A stretch of 64,000 nucleotides of DNA. It comes from Paralcaligenes ureilyticus (GTDB lineage Bacteria; Pseudomonadota; Gammaproteobacteria; Burkholderiales; Burkholderiaceae_B). Shown one piece after another: positions 62,549 through 64,000 of this stretch (its first letter is position 1; each line of letters opens with the position of its first letter). Below the pieces are notes generated by a model. The model did no database searches. It was not told where the DNA came from and saw nothing but the letters and a program-made list of their open reading frames with translations. Made by a program: the position numbers and the translations under genes. The stretch covers positions 310,001 to 374,000 of the forward strand of contig NZ_SMAJ01000002.1 in the NCBI RefSeq assembly GCF_004346225.1. Direction: 5' to 3'.

Positions 62549-62596
62549 TTCATATTTCGTTAGCATCTCCCATCCCTATCACCTTCGATAAACATA

Positions 62597-63616
62597 ATGC
62601 CGAACATCAAAGGCGTGGCAAAGTTGGCCGGGTGTTCAATCGCCACGGTTTCCAGGTGTTTTAACGCCCCTCATCTTGTTCGGGCGGCGACTCTGGCCCA
62701 CGTAATGGCCATAGCGCAGCAGCAAAAATTCAGGCCCAGCGTTTTCGGCCAGCAGCTAAGGAAAAACCAGACCGGCCTGGTGGGTGTCGTGCTGCCGTCC
62801 CTGGCCAATCCGGTATTTGCCGATTGCATCGGCGGAATTGAGCATGCGCTCAATCAGCACAACAAACGCATGCTGCTCACCACCACGCAATACGATTCAA
62901 CGCGGGAAGAGCCGCTTATCGAAATACTGCTGCGGCAAAAGGTGGACGGGCTGTTGTTGACCGTTGCCAGCGCCGAAAACTGCACCGCCCTGGCCTCGCT
63001 GTCCACCGAAAACATACCCTATGTACTTATGTACAACCATGCACCGGGCTACGAAACGGTGTCCATCGATGATCGCAAAGCGGCGCGCGACGCCGTCCAG
63101 CATTTGCTGAAGTTCGGGCATCGGCGCATTGCCATGCTGGCGGGTTTTCTAACGGCATCCGATCGTTCGGCGCTACGCTATCAAGGTTACCAGGACGCCA
63201 TGCAGGAAGCGGGGCTTGCCGCACTGCCGCTGACAGAAGTCGACTTCGGAGCGCGAACCCTGGAAATACAACTGCAACACTGGCTCAATAAAATGTCCAG
63301 TTGTCCCACCGCCATATTCTGCAGCACGGACCTGCTGGCATTAGGCGTTATCAAAGCGCTGCGCGAGCGCTCGCTGCGCATCCCGCAAGATATCTCGGTT
63401 ATCGGTTTCGATGGGCTGGAATACGGGCAACTTATCGACCCCGCGCTGACTACCATCAGCCAGCCTAATGGCGAAATCGGCAGGACAGCCGCCCAGAAAT
63501 TGCTCAAACGCCTGGACGGAGAAAAAAGCCTGGAGCAGCCATTATTTTTAGCGCATGAGCTTTTAACAGGACATTCGGTGGGTCCGCCCAAGGTTTCCGG
63601 GGCTTTGGCAGCATGA
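62597..63616 (+). CDS. LacI-family transcriptional regulator
   Basis: Repressor-type regulator (339 aa). N-terminal helix-turn-helix IKGVAKLAGCSIATVSRCFNA and hinge region (FRPSVFGQQLRKNQT) followed by a periplasmic-binding-like effector domain with GLVGVVLPSLANPVFADCIGGIE and ISVIGFDGLEYGQLIDPALTTI. Most similar in layout to GntR/PurR-type members for sugars or sugar acids. It directly precedes a solute-binding-protein gene (76 bp), its probable target along with itself. Confidence 0.92.
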   Translation: MPNIKGVAKLAGCSIATVSRCFNAPHLVRAATLAHVMAIAQQQKFRPSVFGQQLRKNQTGLVGVVLPSLANPVFADCIGGIEHALNQHNKRMLLTTTQYDSTREEPLIEILLRQKVDGLLLTVASAENCTALASLSTENIPYVLMYNHAPGYETVSIDDRKAARDAVQHLLKFGHRRIAMLAGFLTASDRSALRYQGYQDAMQEAGLAALPLTEVDFGARTLEIQLQHWLNKMSSCPTAIFCSTDLLALGVIKALRERSLRIPQDISVIGFDGLEYGQLIDPALTTISQPNGEIGRTAAQKLLKRLDGEKSLEQPLFLAHELLTGHSVGPPKVSGALAA

Positions 63617-63692
63617 ATAAGCCCGAGGCGCTTAGCCACGCCGCCCGCTACGTTTTTCAGTTTTATCCACTCACAGATAAGGGAGTATTCAT

Positions 63693-64000
63693 ATGAAAAA
63701 GTCATTGTCTGGATTTCTTGGCCTGTTAATGCTGTCGGCCGGCCTCTATACGGGCGCGGCGCAGGCCGACGATAATTTGGTCATTTGCTACAACTGTCCG
63801 CCGGAATGGGCCGACTGGGCCGGGCAGATCAAGAATATCAAGGCCGATACGGGAATCACGGTTCCCCTGGACAACAAAAACTCGGGCCAGTCGCTTGCCC
63901 AGATCATGGCCGAGAAAAAGAGTCCGGTAGCCGATGTGGTTTACCTGGGCATTACCTCAGCCATCGAAGCCATGAAATACGATGTGCTGGGCACGTACAA
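63693..64000 (+). CDS. ABC transporter substrate-binding protein (N-terminal part, cut by window edge)
   Basis: First 102 residues of a periplasmic binding protein. Signal peptide MKKSLSGFLGLLMLSAGLYTG ending near AAQA, then DDNLVICYNCPPEWADWAGQ and the KADTGITVPLDNKNSGQSLAQ stretch typical of family-1 (iron/polyamine/phosphonate-type) receptors. Strong ribosome site (AAGGGAG). The rest of a transporter operon probably follows to the right, under control of the LacI-type regulator. Ligand unknown. Confidence 0.8.
   Translation, partial: MKKSLSGFLGLLMLSAGLYTGAAQADDNLVICYNCPPEWADWAGQIKNIKADTGITVPLDNKNSGQSLAQIMAEKKSPVADVVYLGITSAIEAMKYDVLGTY

Overview
The window looks like a chromosome segment of a betaproteobacterium of the Alcaligenaceae (Bordetella / Achromobacter / Pusillimonas / Castellaniella neighbourhood). 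This is inferred from gene content and order (glnA-ntrB-ntrC, ridA-recG-oxyR, rdgB-hemW, rph/yicC), the moderately high GC content and the large number of periplasmic-binding-protein transporters. No rRNA, tRNA, CRISPR array, integrase, transposase or prophage gene was seen.

Layout. 1-8.7 kb: branched-chain amino acid transporter genes (livM, cut by the left edge, livH, and a separated livK), with yhhQ-proC and the divergent glycerol-3-phosphate operon ugpBAEC between them. 8.8-20.5 kb: housekeeping and stress genes, nearly all on the minus strand: dps, oxyR, recG, ridA, fpr, the nitrogen operon glnA-ntrB-ntrC, hemW and rdgB. 20.5-24.1 kb: a LysR regulator divergent from an acyl-CoA dehydrogenase and an MmgE/PrpD protein. 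24.2-40.3 kb: one compact 16-gene minus-strand operon. It encodes an old-yellow-enzyme flavoprotein, an EthD-like protein, a complete Liv-type ABC importer, a short-chain dehydrogenase, E1alpha/E1beta/E2 of a 2-oxoacid dehydrogenase complex (no E3), enoyl-CoA hydratase, acyl-CoA dehydrogenase, CoA ligase, a second MmgE/PrpD protein and a terminal TetR regulator. 40.7-52.0 kb: a divergent plus-strand operon with a ribose-type ABC importer, in which one permease is fused to a strictosidine-synthase-like/SMP-30 beta-propeller and followed by a second free propeller. It also has an aldehyde dehydrogenase, a zinc alcohol dehydrogenase and two near-duplicate SDRs at its start and near its end. 52.3-60.5 kb: the potassium system kdpFABC-kdpDE with an extra tiny membrane ORF in front. 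60.5-64 kb: rph, divergent yicC, a LacI-type regulator with its likely operator, and the start of a further solute-binding protein.

How it fits together. The two divergent operons meeting at 40.3-40.7 kb look like an import-and-degradation locus for organic compounds I cannot name: one arm oxidises alcohol/aldehyde/lactone-type substrates, the other activates acids to CoA esters and runs beta-oxidation-like steps. rph lies 40 kb from rdgB-hemW, genes I expect next to it in related genomes, so the 20.5-60.5 kb stretch may be an inserted accessory block.

Non-coding signals are unusually readable. There is a sigma-54 promoter with two upstream NtrC-type sites at glnA, Pho-box-like repeats before ugpB, a KdpE-type direct repeat before kdp, and a LacI-type palindrome. 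A family of about 16 REP elements (GTAG head, 7-bp stem, CTTGT loop) occurs only between genes, and its stems change by compensatory substitutions.
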